Assembly: GCF_030406905.1 (NCBI RefSeq)
Contig: NZ_CP129137.1
Location: 4,732,001 to 4,796,000, forward strand
Length of the DNA: 64,000 bases
Direction: 5' to 3'
Source: Streptomyces sp. HUAS CB01
GTDB taxonomy: Bacteria > Actinomycetota > Actinomycetes > Streptomycetales > Streptomycetaceae
The notes below the pieces were generated by a model that had not been told where the DNA came from, made no database searches, and saw only the letters and a list, made by a program, of their open reading frames with translations. The position numbers were made by a program, and so were the translations under genes. Each line of letters starts with the position of its first letter. Position 1 is the first letter of the stretch. This document shows positions 26,402-35,013 of the stretch, piece after piece.

Positions 26402-27751
26402 TCAGGTGAGGGTGACCGTCTCGGGGCTGTCGTCGGACCAGGCCGCCAGCGGGGCGAAACCGCGGTGGCCGCACTCGCCGAAGACCGTGACCGGGCGGCC
26501 GCCGGAGAGCGCGACGAGCCGCCACAGCCCGGGCCGGGACGGCGCGGCGGGATCCACCGGCAGCGCCTGCGGCCCATCGGCGTCGGCCAGCTGCCAGCCG
26601 TCGTCCGAGGGGACCGGTACGACGGCCTGCAGAGTGACGGGCCACGCGTCCAGCCAGGGGTCGTCGCGCAGCGCCCCGCCGTACCGGGCGAGCGCGTCCT
26701 CCGCGGAACCGCCCGGCGGTGGCGCCTTGATGGGCACCGGAGCGCCGAACTGCTCGCGCAGCTCCGCCCGCAGCTGTCCCGCGCCGCCGTACGGCACGAT
26801 CTCGGCGTCGATCATCAGCCCCGGGGGGAGGGCGAGCTGAGGCGCCCGCCCCACCGCGCCGAAGGAGAGCAGCAGGGCGGTGCGGCCCGTGTCCCGGCCG
26901 TGCAGCCAGATCCGGCGGGTGGTCAGTTTGCCGTCCGCGGAGTCGTACTGCGCGAGGACCAGCCAGTCGTCCCGGACAGCCGGGCCCTCGGCGGGGGCGG
27001 TCAGGCCGACCCTGGTGCGCACGGTGGCGGCGAGGGGCTCCGGCAGCCGGTCGATCTCCAGCCAGGCGCGGTCGAGGAGGTGCACCAGCGCGGACTCCTC
27101 CAGCAGCCGCACCGGCCAGCCCCGGCCGGAGCCCGGTATCGCACCCAACTCCCGCACCCGCGCCGCCAGTCCGGGAGCCTGGGCGTCGACCATGCGCGCG
27201 GCCGTCTCCTCCCACAGCCCGTACCCGGACCGATCCGCGGCGGCCAGCCCGCCGCGCAGCAGGTCCGCGAGCCGCTGCTCCAGCTCCGTCGCACCGGCGG
27301 TGATCCGGGCCGCCCTGCGCTCCGCCCGGCGCCGGGCCGCCTCCGGGTCGGCGGTCCTCGCGGACGGCCCGCCGTCCGCCGCCCGGTCCTCCTGCCGCCG
27401 GTCGCGCGCGTGCCGCCCCGCCAGCCACTCCTCGGCCCAGCCGGGCGCCTCGGCGGCCGGTACCGACGCCTCGTCCCCGGCCCAGAGCAGCAGCAGCCCC
27501 AGTGCGTGCTTGCACGGGAACTTCCGGCTCGGGCAACTGCACTTGTACGCCGGACCGGACGTGTCGACGACCGTCCGGTACGGCGTGCTGCCGCTGCCCC
27601 TGCACAGACCCCAGACGACCCCCGCGCCGCTGCCGCCCGTCCCCGACCACGGGCCGGCCGTGCCGAGTCGGCTTCCCGCCTTGCGTGACGGCATGTCAGG
27701 AGCCAGGGCCAGCACCTGTTCGGCCGTCCAGCGCACCCCCTGCTGATTCAT
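26402..27751 (-). CDS. SWIM zinc-finger protein (YehQ-like)
   Basis: The 449-residue protein has a SWIM zinc finger at residues 71-82 (CSC-x6-CKH), a zinc-binding module for DNA or protein contacts. The rest is helical with repeated acidic and aromatic segments and shows no enzyme motif. It resembles E. coli YehQ in composition and neighbours. No Shine-Dalgarno precedes the ATG. A -10 box TAGCGT ends 7 nt before it, so the mRNA is probably leaderless. The gene diverges from the MoxR gene across 118 bp that carry paired DNA-damage-type boxes. Confidence 0.87.
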   Translation of the reverse strand: MNQQGVRWTAEQVLALAPDMPSRKAGSRLGTAGPWSGTGGSGAGVVWGLCRGSGSTPYRTVVDTSGPAYKCSCPSRKFPCKHALGLLLLWAGDEASVPAAEAPGWAEEWLAGRHARDRRQEDRAADGGPSARTADPEAARRRAERRAARITAGATELEQRLADLLRGGLAAADRSGYGLWEETAARMVDAQAPGLAARVRELGAIPGSGRGWPVRLLEESALVHLLDRAWLEIDRLPEPLAATVRTRVGLTAPAEGPAVRDDWLVLAQYDSADGKLTTRRIWLHGRDTGRTALLLSFGAVGRAPQLALPPGLMIDAEIVPYGGAGQLRAELREQFGAPVPIKAPPPGGSAEDALARYGGALRDDPWLDAWPVTLQAVVPVPSDDGWQLADADGPQALPVDPAAPSRPGLWRLVALSGGRPVTVFGECGHRGFAPLAAWSDDSPETVTLT

Positions 27752-27758
27752 GGTGAAG

Positions 27759-27781
27759 ACGCTACGGGCGGGCACTGACAA
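27759..27781 (-). promoter_or_regulatory. PafBC-type DNA-damage promoter of the SWIM/DUF5691 genes
   Basis: On the minus strand TTGTCAGTG (27781-27773), exactly 8 nt, then TAGCGT (27764-27759) matches every specified base of the RecA-independent DNA-damage promoter consensus tTGTCRGTG-N8-TAnnnT. Expected start is at or just before the SWIM-gene ATG (27751). Confidence 0.85.
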
Positions 27782-27808
27782 TCGGCCCCGACCTGCGACG
27801 ACGGGGCG

Positions 27809-27831
27809 TTGTCAGTGGCGTGGTGCACGGT
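27809..27831 (+). promoter_or_regulatory. Probable PafBC-type promoter of the MoxR/DUF5682/VWA operon
   Basis: TTGTCAGTG (27809-27817) is the exact reverse complement of the box at 27773-27781. Eight nt later stands CACGGT (27826-27831), which fits TAnnnT except for its first base. The two boxes form a perfect inverted repeat with a 27-nt spacer, so one activator system could serve both directions. Confidence 0.65.
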
Positions 27832-27869
27832 GGGGACCACATCCGGCCGACCGATCTGGAGGGGGACCC

Positions 27870-28982
27870 ATGACCGTGCCCGAAACCGGGGCCGACACCG
27901 GCGCCGAGGTCCTGCGCCCGCATGCCGAGGACGCGTTCGCCGACGAGCTCCGGGCACTGGCCGCGGCCGACGACCGGCCGCGGCCGGCCCGATGGCGGCT
28001 CTCTCCGTGGGCGGTGGCCACCTATCTGCTCGGCGGCACGCTGGCCGACGGCACGGTGATCACCCCGAAGTACGTGGGCCCGCGCCGGATCGTCGAGGTC
28101 GCCGTCACGACGCTCGCCACCGACCGGGCGCTGCTGCTCCTCGGTGTGCCCGGCACGGCCAAGACGTGGGTGTCCGAGCACCTGGCCGCGGCGGTCAGCG
28201 GGGACTCCACCCTGCTGGTGCAGGGCACGGCCGGCACGCCCGAGGAGGCGATCCGGTACGGGTGGAACTACGCGCGGCTGCTCGCCCACGGCCCCAGCCG
28301 CGACGCTCTGGTGCCCGGTCCGGTGATGCGGGCGATGGCCGACGGCATGACCGCGCGGGTCGAGGAGCTCACCCGCATCCCGGCGGACGTGCAGGACACG
28401 CTCATCACGATCCTGTCGGAGAAGACCCTCCCGATCCCGGAGCTGGGGCAAGAGGTACAGGCCGTCCGCGGCTTCAACCTCATCGCCACCGCCAACGACC
28501 GCGACCGCGGCGTCAACGATCTCTCCAGCGCGCTGCGCCGCCGGTTCAACACCGTGGTCCTGCCGCTGCCCGCGACGGCCGACGCGGAGGTCGACATCGT
28601 GTCCCGGCGGGTGGACCAGACAGGACGTTCGCTGGATCTTCCCGCGGCGCCCGAGGGCATCGACGAGATACGCCGGGTCGTCACGGTCTTCCGTGAACTG
28701 CGCGACGGCGTCACGACGGACGGCCGCACCAGGCTCAAGTCCCCGTCGGGGACGCTCTCCACGGCCGAGGCCATCTCCGTCGTCACCAACGGTCTGGCGC
28801 TGGCGGCGCACTTCGGCGACGGAGTGCTGCGGCCAGGGGACGTGGCGGCGGGCATCCTCGGGGCCGTCGTCCGCGACCCGGCCGCGGACCGGGTGGTCTG
28901 GCAGGAGTACCTGGAGACGGTGGTCCGCGAGCGGGACGGCTGGAAGGACTTCTACCGGGCCTGCCGGGAGGTGAGCGCATGA
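27870..28982 (+). CDS. MoxR-family AAA+ ATPase (YehL-like)
   Basis: The 370-residue AAA+ ATPase has Walker A GVPGTAKT (92-99), a MoxR-like Walker B/following helix (EELTRIPADVQDTLITILSEKTLPI), and a sensor region GFNLIATANDRDRGVNDLSSALRRRF with the arginine finger. A C-terminal lid follows. MoxR ATPases work with VWA-domain proteins to remodel or activate targets, and such a partner is encoded two genes downstream. GGAGGGGG upstream fixes the ATG at 27870. Its stop overlaps the start of the DUF5682 gene by 4 nt. E. coli YehL is the closest named counterpart I can suggest. Confidence 0.92.
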   Translation: MTVPETGADTGAEVLRPHAEDAFADELRALAAADDRPRPARWRLSPWAVATYLLGGTLADGTVITPKYVGPRRIVEVAVTTLATDRALLLLGVPGTAKTWVSEHLAAAVSGDSTLLVQGTAGTPEEAIRYGWNYARLLAHGPSRDALVPGPVMRAMADGMTARVEELTRIPADVQDTLITILSEKTLPIPELGQEVQAVRGFNLIATANDRDRGVNDLSSALRRRFNTVVLPLPATADAEVDIVSRRVDQTGRSLDLPAAPEGIDEIRRVVTVFRELRDGVTTDGRTRLKSPSGTLSTAEAISVVTNGLALAAHFGDGVLRPGDVAAGILGAVVRDPAADRVVWQEYLETVVRERDGWKDFYRACREVSA

Positions 28983-31360
28983 CGACGCCGACGGCGGCGC
29001 CGTCCCCGGCGGCCGCGGGTGCCGACCTCCGGGAGAGGGGGTGGCCCTGTGACGGGCCGATGCTGCTCGGGGTGCGGCACCACGGTCCGGGGTCCGCGAG
29101 GGCGGTGCTGGCCGCCCTGGACGCGGCGGAGCCGAGGGCCGTGCTGATCGAAGGGCCCCCGGAGGGAGACGCGTTGCTGCCGCTCGCCGCCGACGAGGGG
29201 ATGGTGCCGCCCGTGGCACTGCTCGCCCACGCCGTGGACGACCCGGGGCGGGCCGCCTTCTGGCCGTTCGCGGAGTTCTCCCCCGAGTGGGTGGCGATCC
29301 GCTGGGCGCTGGGACACGACGTGCCCGTGCGGTTCGTCGACCTGCCCGCCGCGCACTCCCTGGCGGCCGACCCCTCCTGGGGCGACGAGGAGGACGTCGT
29401 GGACGGTGAGGATCCGGCGCTCCGCGTGGACCCGATCGGCGCGCTCGCCGAGGCGGCCGGGTACGACGACCCGGAGCGCTGGTGGGAGGACGTCGTCGAG
29501 CACCGCGGCGGCCCGGACCCGGCGGGCCGGGCGAGACCGGCGGACGCCGCTCTCGCGCCGTTCGCCGCGGTCGGCGAGGCGATGGCCGCCCTCCGCGAGC
29601 GGTACGGCCACGGGGGGCATCCCCGCGACCTCGTCCGGGAGGCCCACATGCGGATCCGGCTGCGGGCGGCACGCCGCGAGTTCCGGGACGAGGTGGCCGT
29701 CGTCTGCGGTGCCTGGCACGTGCCCGCGCTGACGGCCCGGTCGACCGCCACCGCCGACCGTGCCCTGCTGAAGGGCCTGCCGAAGGTCAGGACCGAGACG
29801 ACCTGGGTGCCCTGGACCCACCGCCGGCTCGCCCGCCTGGCGGCACCTCCCGGGCGGGGCTCCGGGGGAGGATACGGCGCTGGCGTCGAATCGCCCGGCT
29901 GGTACGCCCATCTGTTCCGCGCCCCGGACCGTCCCGTGGAGCGCTGGATGACCAAGGTGGCCGGGCTGCTCAGGGAAGAGGACCGGATGGTGTCCTCCGC
30001 CCATGTCATCGAGGCGGTCCGGCTCGCCGGGACGCTCGCGGCCGTGCGCGACCGCCCGCTGGCCGGGCTGAGCGAGACGACCGACGCGATCCGGGCCGTG
30101 ATGTGCGACGGCTCGGACGTGCCCCTCGCGCTGATCCGGGACAGGCTGACGGTGGGGGACGTCCTCGGTGAGGTCCCGGAGACGGCCCCCGCCGTCCCGC
30201 TGCAGCGCGATCTGGCCCGCCTCCAGCGGAGCCTGCGGCTCAAAGCGGAACCGGTCGAGCGGGAGCTGGAGCTGGATCTCCGCAAGGACAACGACGCCGC
30301 GCGCAGCCGGCTGCTGCACCGGTTGCGGCTCCTCGGCGTCGGCTGGGGCAGCCCGGAGGCGGGCCGCCGCTCGACCGGAACCTTCCGTGAGACCTGGCGG
30401 TTGCGCTGGGAGCCCGAGCTGTACGTCAGGGTCGCCGAAGCGGGTGCGTGGGGGACCACGGTGCTCTCCGCGGCCACGGCCAGGGCCGAGTCGGAGGCGG
30501 TCTCGGCGACGGCGCTGGCCGATGTCACGTCCCTGGCCGAGCATTGTCTGCTCGCCGAACTCCCCGACGCACTCCCGGTGGTGATGAGGGCGCTCGCCGA
30601 CCGGGCGGCGCTGGACGCGGACGTGGGCCATCTCGCCGACGCCCTGCCGGCGCTCGCGCGCTCCCTGCGGTACGGGGACGTGCGGGCGACGGACGCCGCC
30701 GCACTCGGCGAGGTGGCCGCCGGACTGGCCGAACGCGTCTGTGTCGGGCTTCCGCCCGCGTGCGCCGGACTCGACGACGACGCTGCGGCCGGGATGCGCG
30801 GCCGACTCGACGCGGTCCACTCCGCGATCGGACTGCTCCCACAGGCGGCGGAGTTGGCCGGCCGCTGGGCGGACGTGCTGCGCAGGATCGTGCTCCGGGA
30901 CGCCGTACCAGGGCTGATACGGGGGCGCGCGACCCGGCTGCTGCTGGACGACGACCGGCTCGCCGAGGGGGAGGCCGCCCGGCTGATGGGCCTCGCCCTG
31001 TCGCCCGGCACCCCGCCCGCCGAGGCCGCCGCCTGGATCGAGGGCTTCGTCGGCGGCACGTCGGGCGGCGGGATGCTCCTCGTTCACGACGAGCGTCTCC
31101 TCGGCCTCGTCGACGCCTGGCTGACGTCGGTCCCGGGGGACGCCTTCACGGACGTCCTCCCCCTGCTGCGGCGCACGTTCTCGGCGTACGAGCCCGGTGT
31201 GCGCCGCACGCTCGGCGAGCTGGCGCGGCGGGGGCCCGCGGCCGGCGGGCCGGTGCGCGCGGAGACCGGGGTGCCCGGGTACGGGGCCGGGCTCGACGAG
31301 CAGCGGGCCGACGCGGTGCTGTCCGTACTGCGGCTGATTCTGGAGGGGGAGCGGGTATGA
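28979..31360 (+). CDS. DUF5682 family protein (YehM-like)
   Basis: The 793-residue soluble protein begins with MLLGVRHHGPGSARAV (around 28-43) and AVLIEGPPEGDALLPL. This His-His-Gly and Glu-Gly-Pro pattern resembles the TraB/EreA/ChaN-type fold and marks the DUF5682 family. The long helical remainder includes VCGAWHVPALTARS (another conserved His). An enzymatic role, perhaps esterase-like, is possible from the fold resemblance but unproven. Start and stop both overlap neighbours by 4 nt (ATGA), so MoxR, this protein and the VWA protein are translationally coupled. Confidence 0.85.
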   Translation: MTTPTAAPSPAAAGADLRERGWPCDGPMLLGVRHHGPGSARAVLAALDAAEPRAVLIEGPPEGDALLPLAADEGMVPPVALLAHAVDDPGRAAFWPFAEFSPEWVAIRWALGHDVPVRFVDLPAAHSLAADPSWGDEEDVVDGEDPALRVDPIGALAEAAGYDDPERWWEDVVEHRGGPDPAGRARPADAALAPFAAVGEAMAALRERYGHGGHPRDLVREAHMRIRLRAARREFRDEVAVVCGAWHVPALTARSTATADRALLKGLPKVRTETTWVPWTHRRLARLAAPPGRGSGGGYGAGVESPGWYAHLFRAPDRPVERWMTKVAGLLREEDRMVSSAHVIEAVRLAGTLAAVRDRPLAGLSETTDAIRAVMCDGSDVPLALIRDRLTVGDVLGEVPETAPAVPLQRDLARLQRSLRLKAEPVERELELDLRKDNDAARSRLLHRLRLLGVGWGSPEAGRRSTGTFRETWRLRWEPELYVRVAEAGAWGTTVLSAATARAESEAVSATALADVTSLAEHCLLAELPDALPVVMRALADRAALDADVGHLADALPALARSLRYGDVRATDAAALGEVAAGLAERVCVGLPPACAGLDDDAAAGMRGRLDAVHSAIGLLPQAAELAGRWADVLRRIVLRDAVPGLIRGRATRLLLDDDRLAEGEAARLMGLALSPGTPPAEAAAWIEGFVGGTSGGGMLLVHDERLLGLVDAWLTSVPGDAFTDVLPLLRRTFSAYEPGVRRTLGELARRGPAAGGPVRAETGVPGYGAGLDEQRADAVLSVLRLILEGERV

Positions 31361-32547
31361 GCGCGACGGACGCGACGGCGGGCCCCGCGGTGGCGGGGCC
31401 GGCGCCCGACGAGAGGCTGCGGCGCTGGCGGCTGGTGCTGGGCGGGGGACCGGCTGACGGCACGGGCCGCGCCCTGACGGGGACCGACGCGGCCATGGAC
31501 GGCGCGCTGACCTCGCTCTACGGAAGCAACGACGGCAAGGGGACACGCACCGGCGGGCGTTCGGCCGGACTGGAAGGCTCCGCACCCTCGGTCGCGCGCT
31601 GGCTCGGTGACATCCGCACCTACTTCCCCGGTTCCGTCGTCCAGGTCATGCAGCGCGACGCCATCGACCGGCTCGGCCTGTCCGCGCTGCTGCTGGAGCC
31701 GGAGATGCTGGAAGCCGTGGAGGCGGACGTCCATCTCGTCGGCACGCTGCTGTCGCTCAGCAAGGCGATGCCGGAGACGACGCGGGAGACCGCCCGCGCG
31801 GTCGTCCGGAAGGTCGTCGAGGACCTGGAGAAGCGGCTGGCGACACGCACCCGCGCCACCCTCGCCGGCGCGCTCGACCGCAGCGCGCGCGTCAGCCGGC
31901 CCCGGCACCGGGACATCGACTGGGACCGCACGATCCGGGCGAACCTCGCGAACTACCTGCCCGAGTACGGCACGGTGGTGCCCGAGCGGCTCGTCGGCCA
32001 CGGCCGAGCCTCCCGGTCCGTGAAGAAGGACGTCGTCCTGTGCATCGACCAGTCCGGCTCGATGGCGGCGTCCGTCGTCCACGCCTCGGTGTTCGGCGCC
32101 GTGCTCGCCTCCATGCGGTCGGTCGCGACCCGGCTCGTCGTCTTCGACACGGCGGTCGTCGATCTGACGGACCAGTTGGACGATCCCGTGGACGTCCTGT
32201 TCGGCACCCGGCTCGGCGGCGGCACCGACATCAACCGTGCGCTCGCGTACTGCCAGTCGCAGATCACCCGTCCCGCCGACACCGTCGTCGTGCTCATCAG
32301 CGACCTCTACGAGGGAGGCATACGCGACGAGATGCTGAAGCGGGTCGCGTCGATGAAGGCGTCGGGGGTGCAGTTCGTCGCCCTGCTCGCCCTCTCCGAC
32401 GAGGGGGCGCCGGCCTACGACCGCGAGCACGCGGCGGCTCTCGCGGCCCTGGGCGCACCGGCGTTCGCGTGCACGCCGGACCTGTTCCCCGAGGTCATGG
32501 CGGCCGCGATCGAGAAACGGCCGCTTCCGGTGCCGGCCGGCACATGA
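31357..32547 (+). CDS. VWA-domain protein (YehP-like), partner of the MoxR ATPase
   Basis: The 396-residue protein has a helical N-terminal half and a C-terminal von Willebrand A domain. The metal-ion-dependent adhesion site is intact: DQSGS at 231-235, the Thr in GGGTDIN and the later Asp in VVLISDLYEGG. There is no signal peptide or membrane helix, so it is cytosolic, as in MoxR-coupled VWA chaperone pairs. It is the last gene of the rightward operon. Its stop follows directly after a 14-bp perfect palindrome (32530-32543). Confidence 0.9.
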   Translation: MSATDATAGPAVAGPAPDERLRRWRLVLGGGPADGTGRALTGTDAAMDGALTSLYGSNDGKGTRTGGRSAGLEGSAPSVARWLGDIRTYFPGSVVQVMQRDAIDRLGLSALLLEPEMLEAVEADVHLVGTLLSLSKAMPETTRETARAVVRKVVEDLEKRLATRTRATLAGALDRSARVSRPRHRDIDWDRTIRANLANYLPEYGTVVPERLVGHGRASRSVKKDVVLCIDQSGSMAASVVHASVFGAVLASMRSVATRLVVFDTAVVDLTDQLDDPVDVLFGTRLGGGTDINRALAYCQSQITRPADTVVVLISDLYEGGIRDEMLKRVASMKASGVQFVALLALSDEGAPAYDREHAAALAALGAPAFACTPDLFPEVMAAAIEKRPLPVPAGT

Positions 32548-32759
32548 GATCAGACACCGGGTCACCAGGCATACCGGACAAGGCGACTCATCGGTAACAA
32601 GGGACTTGCGTAACCCGGGGAGGCTCGTGCGAGCATCGTCACCGTTGCCCCCGGAGGGCCACGTTCCGCGACTGGGAGGGTCGCCCCATTTCGACTGTCA
32701 CCGCTGCCCAGACCCTTGCCGCCGAGCGCCCTGCGCGCCGCGCGGCCGGGCGGCATGCG

Positions 32760-33614
32760 GTGCGCGCCGTCAAGGCGTTGCTGTTCGTCGGCGGGCTCGT
32801 GGTGCTGGGGTTCGTCCTCGGCGGCCAGGCGCATGCCGAGGAGCGGCCCGGGGTGTCCACGGCGACCTCGAAGGCCGGTTCCACCGGTCCGGTCCGCCAA
32901 CTCCGCGACGACACCGCTCCCGTTGCCGGGGCAGTGGTGAACCGGGCGGTGCGCCCGGTCACGGAGCGCGTGGCGCGCGACGTGGTGCGCCCGGTCGCCG
33001 AGCCCGTGGTGGACCAGGCGGTCCGCCCCGTGTCGGAGACCGTCGAGGACACGGTCACGGAGGCGACGGAGCCCGTCGGCGACGTGGTCGGCCGGGTGGT
33101 CGAAGACGCGGCCGCGCGACCCTGGCCCGGGCCCGGGTGGCCGGGTGAGGAGCCCCGGCCCCTGGCCGGACTGGGACTGCCCGATGGGGGTGCGCAGCAC
33201 GGACCCGGGACCGGTGTCCCCGCCGGCCCGCGGCCCGCCGCTTCCCTCGTGGAGCAGCCCGCGGCCGAGCCGTCCGCCGGCGCTGCGGAGCGCTCCGCCC
33301 CCGGCGGCGTCCAGCAGTTCCGTTCCGGGAACCCTGCGCCTGGCGACGCCGCCCACGGCGATCGTCCGTTGCTGCTGGACTCCGGCCTCGGCGACGGGCC
33401 GTTCCCGCGCCACCCGGGCCGTTCCCCGGCAGCGCCGCACGGCGCCGCCGTGCTGCAGACCGCCGGCGACAGCCACACACCGCGCCCCGGCGACCAGCCC
33501 GCAGCCTGGTTCAGGGGCGCGTCGGCATCCGCACTCCTGCCCGGCTCCGGGCAGCCCGAGGCCGCTTCCGGCCCACGCGAACGCGGTCGCGAGATTCCCG
33601 AGTTCCCCGGATAG
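32760..33614 (+). CDS. Secreted Ala/Pro-rich protein, function unknown
   Basis: The protein has 284 residues from the GTG at 32760. A hydrophobic segment (VKALLFVGGLVVLGFVLGG) ending at QAHA-E is a signal peptide. Heptad-like Val-rich repeats (AVVNRAVRPVTERVARDVVRPVAEPVVDQAVRPVSETVEDTV) follow, then a low-complexity Pro/Gly/Ala tail. The GTG lacks a good ribosome site. The frame is open upstream, and an ATT codon at 32688 lies 7 nt after GGGAGGG, so translation may start there, adding 24 residues (STVTAAQTLAAERPARRA...). The Val-rich repeats resemble the next gene's product. Confidence 0.7.
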   Translation: MRAVKALLFVGGLVVLGFVLGGQAHAEERPGVSTATSKAGSTGPVRQLRDDTAPVAGAVVNRAVRPVTERVARDVVRPVAEPVVDQAVRPVSETVEDTVTEATEPVGDVVGRVVEDAAARPWPGPGWPGEEPRPLAGLGLPDGGAQHGPGTGVPAGPRPAASLVEQPAAEPSAGAAERSAPGGVQQFRSGNPAPGDAAHGDRPLLLDSGLGDGPFPRHPGRSPAAPHGAAVLQTAGDSHTPRPGDQPAAWFRGASASALLPGSGQPEAASGPRERGREIPEFPG

Positions 33615-33675
33615 GGCAGGCCGTTCCCCCTGCCCGAGACCTGCCGCGCGGGGGCGGAGCAGGTCTGCCCTATCC
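33609..33675 (+). other. Structured intercistronic RNA with alternative hairpins
   Basis: Outer arms GGATAGGGCAG (33609-33619) and CTGCCCTATCC (33665-33675) are perfect 11-bp complements. Inside, GGGCAGG (33614-33620) can instead pair with CCTGCCC (33629-33635), and AGACCTGC (33637-33644) with GCAGGTCT (33659-33666). The upstream stop codon (33612-33614) lies in the left arm and the next gene's ribosome site follows at 33686. Confidence 0.65.
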
Positions 33676-33702
33676 CTCGGAACTCGAAGGAATCTCCCGA
33701 TC

Positions 33703-34665
33703 ATGAACAAGAACATCCGCCGCTCCATAGCCGTCGCCGCCGGTGCCGCGGGCATGTGGGCCGTCGGCACCGCCGCCGCGGGCGCCGAGGAACTCCCCTC
33801 GCTGTCCCTCTCCACCGCCGACCAGGCCGCCGACTCCGTCGAGGACACGGTCGGCGAGGCCACCGAGGCGCCGGCCGTCGGCGCCGTCACCGGCGAGGCG
33901 AAGGCCGCGGCCGCCACCACGGCAGGCACCGCGGGCACCGCCGCCGGTCACGCGGAGGGCGCGGTGCGCGAGGCCGCCCAGGCCCCGGCCGCCTCCACCG
34001 CGGACCAGGCCCGTCAGTACGCCGAGAGCGAGGTGGCCGACGCCGGCGCCGAGATCGACTACCTCTTCGGCCCGCTGTCCTCCTTCGCCCCCGAACTGGT
34101 GGACCGGGCGCCGGCCGCCGCCCAGGGCCACGCCCAGGACGCCGTGGCGCACGCCGCCCCGATCGCCGACGAGGCGGCGCAGGACGTGCTGCCCCCCATC
34201 GCCGGCCGTGCGGTCGACGGCGTGCTCCCCGTCGCCGGTCAGGCGGTCGGCGACGCAGGGGGTCTGGCCACGGGTGTCGTCGGCGACGTGACGCCGTTCG
34301 CCGGTGGTGTGGTCTCCGGGGTCCAGCCCCTCGCGGCCGGCCTCGCCGGCGAGGTCCAGCCCTTCGCGGGCGGCGTCGTCGGCTCCGTCCAGCCGTTCGT
34401 CGAGACCGTCGTGGACCACGTCAGCCCCGTCACCCAGGGGATCGGCGGCAGCGCGGGCAACCTCGCCCACGGGGTCGTCGGCGACGTGACGCCGTTCGCC
34501 GGCGGAGTGGTCTCCGAGGTCCAGCCGTTCGGGCAGGACGTGTACGGCACCGTCGCCGCCTCGCCGGTCGCCGGCAACGCCGTCACCGGAGCGCAGGCCG
34601 CTGCGGACGCGATCACCCCGGGGTACGTCGACTCCCTCGGCGGCTACGCGACCCAGGGCTTCTGA
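33703..34665 (+). CDS. Secreted repeat protein, function unknown
   Basis: The 320-residue protein has a signal peptide (NKNIRRSIAVAAGAAGMWAVGTAAA, cleavage near GAEE). A helical Ala/Glu region (~35-110) and a C-terminal half of imperfect ~11-residue repeats built on GDVTPFAGGVVSGVQP / GEVQPFAGGVVGSVQPF follow. GAAGGAA 10 nt upstream supports the ATG. The repeats, like those of the preceding secreted protein, have regular Val spacing suited to beta or amphipathic structure. No sortase signal or membrane anchor is visible, so it is probably released or wall-associated. It may be a duplicated, diverged partner of its upstream neighbour. Confidence 0.78.
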   Translation: MNKNIRRSIAVAAGAAGMWAVGTAAAGAEELPSLSLSTADQAADSVEDTVGEATEAPAVGAVTGEAKAAAATTAGTAGTAAGHAEGAVREAAQAPAASTADQARQYAESEVADAGAEIDYLFGPLSSFAPELVDRAPAAAQGHAQDAVAHAAPIADEAAQDVLPPIAGRAVDGVLPVAGQAVGDAGGLATGVVGDVTPFAGGVVSGVQPLAAGLAGEVQPFAGGVVGSVQPFVETVVDHVSPVTQGIGGSAGNLAHGVVGDVTPFAGGVVSEVQPFGQDVYGTVAASPVAGNAVTGAQAAADAITPGYVDSLGGYATQGF

Positions 34666-34708
34666 GCCGGCGCAGCGCGCCCGGTGACCGGCGGGTCACG
34701 CACGACGA

Positions 34709-34740
34709 CGGGCGGTCCCCATTGGGGTGGGGGCCGCCCG
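34709..34740 (+). terminator. Hairpin terminator after the secreted repeat protein
   Basis: GGGCGG and CCGCCC arms (34710-34715 with 34734-34739) extend inward through CCCC/GGGG, about 45 nt after the stop codon. The remaining spacer up to sucC (34741-35110) holds two palindromic sites listed separately and no supported gene. Confidence 0.75.
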
Positions 34741-34902
34741 TTCCCCTGTCCGGACGAGGCCAAGGCCGCGGCCGGCCGGGCGCCCGCGCAGGTCCCCTCC
34801 GGTCGTGTCCGCGGGGCCGTCGCCCTGCCGGATGCACCCGGTGCCGGACCGTGCTCGGCGCGTGGCCGTCCCGTAACCCGGGGTTCCGCAGTGCACGCGA
34901 TC

Positions 34903-34918
34903 TGTGACCGGTATCACC
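34903..34918. promoter_or_regulatory. CRP-like operator upstream of sucC
   Basis: TGTGACCGGTATCACC fits the CRP/FNR-family consensus TGTGA-N6-TCACA at all but the last base. It lies 193 bp before the sucC start. Streptomyces Crp uses this type of site; binding here is inferred. Confidence 0.5.
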
Positions 34919-35013
34919 GCTCGGTTGTGATCTGCGATTTAGGGACCCACGGCCCACGGGGATAACCTGCGAGACGGACATGCCGCGTGCCGGACACCGT
35001 GTACGCCTCCCTA

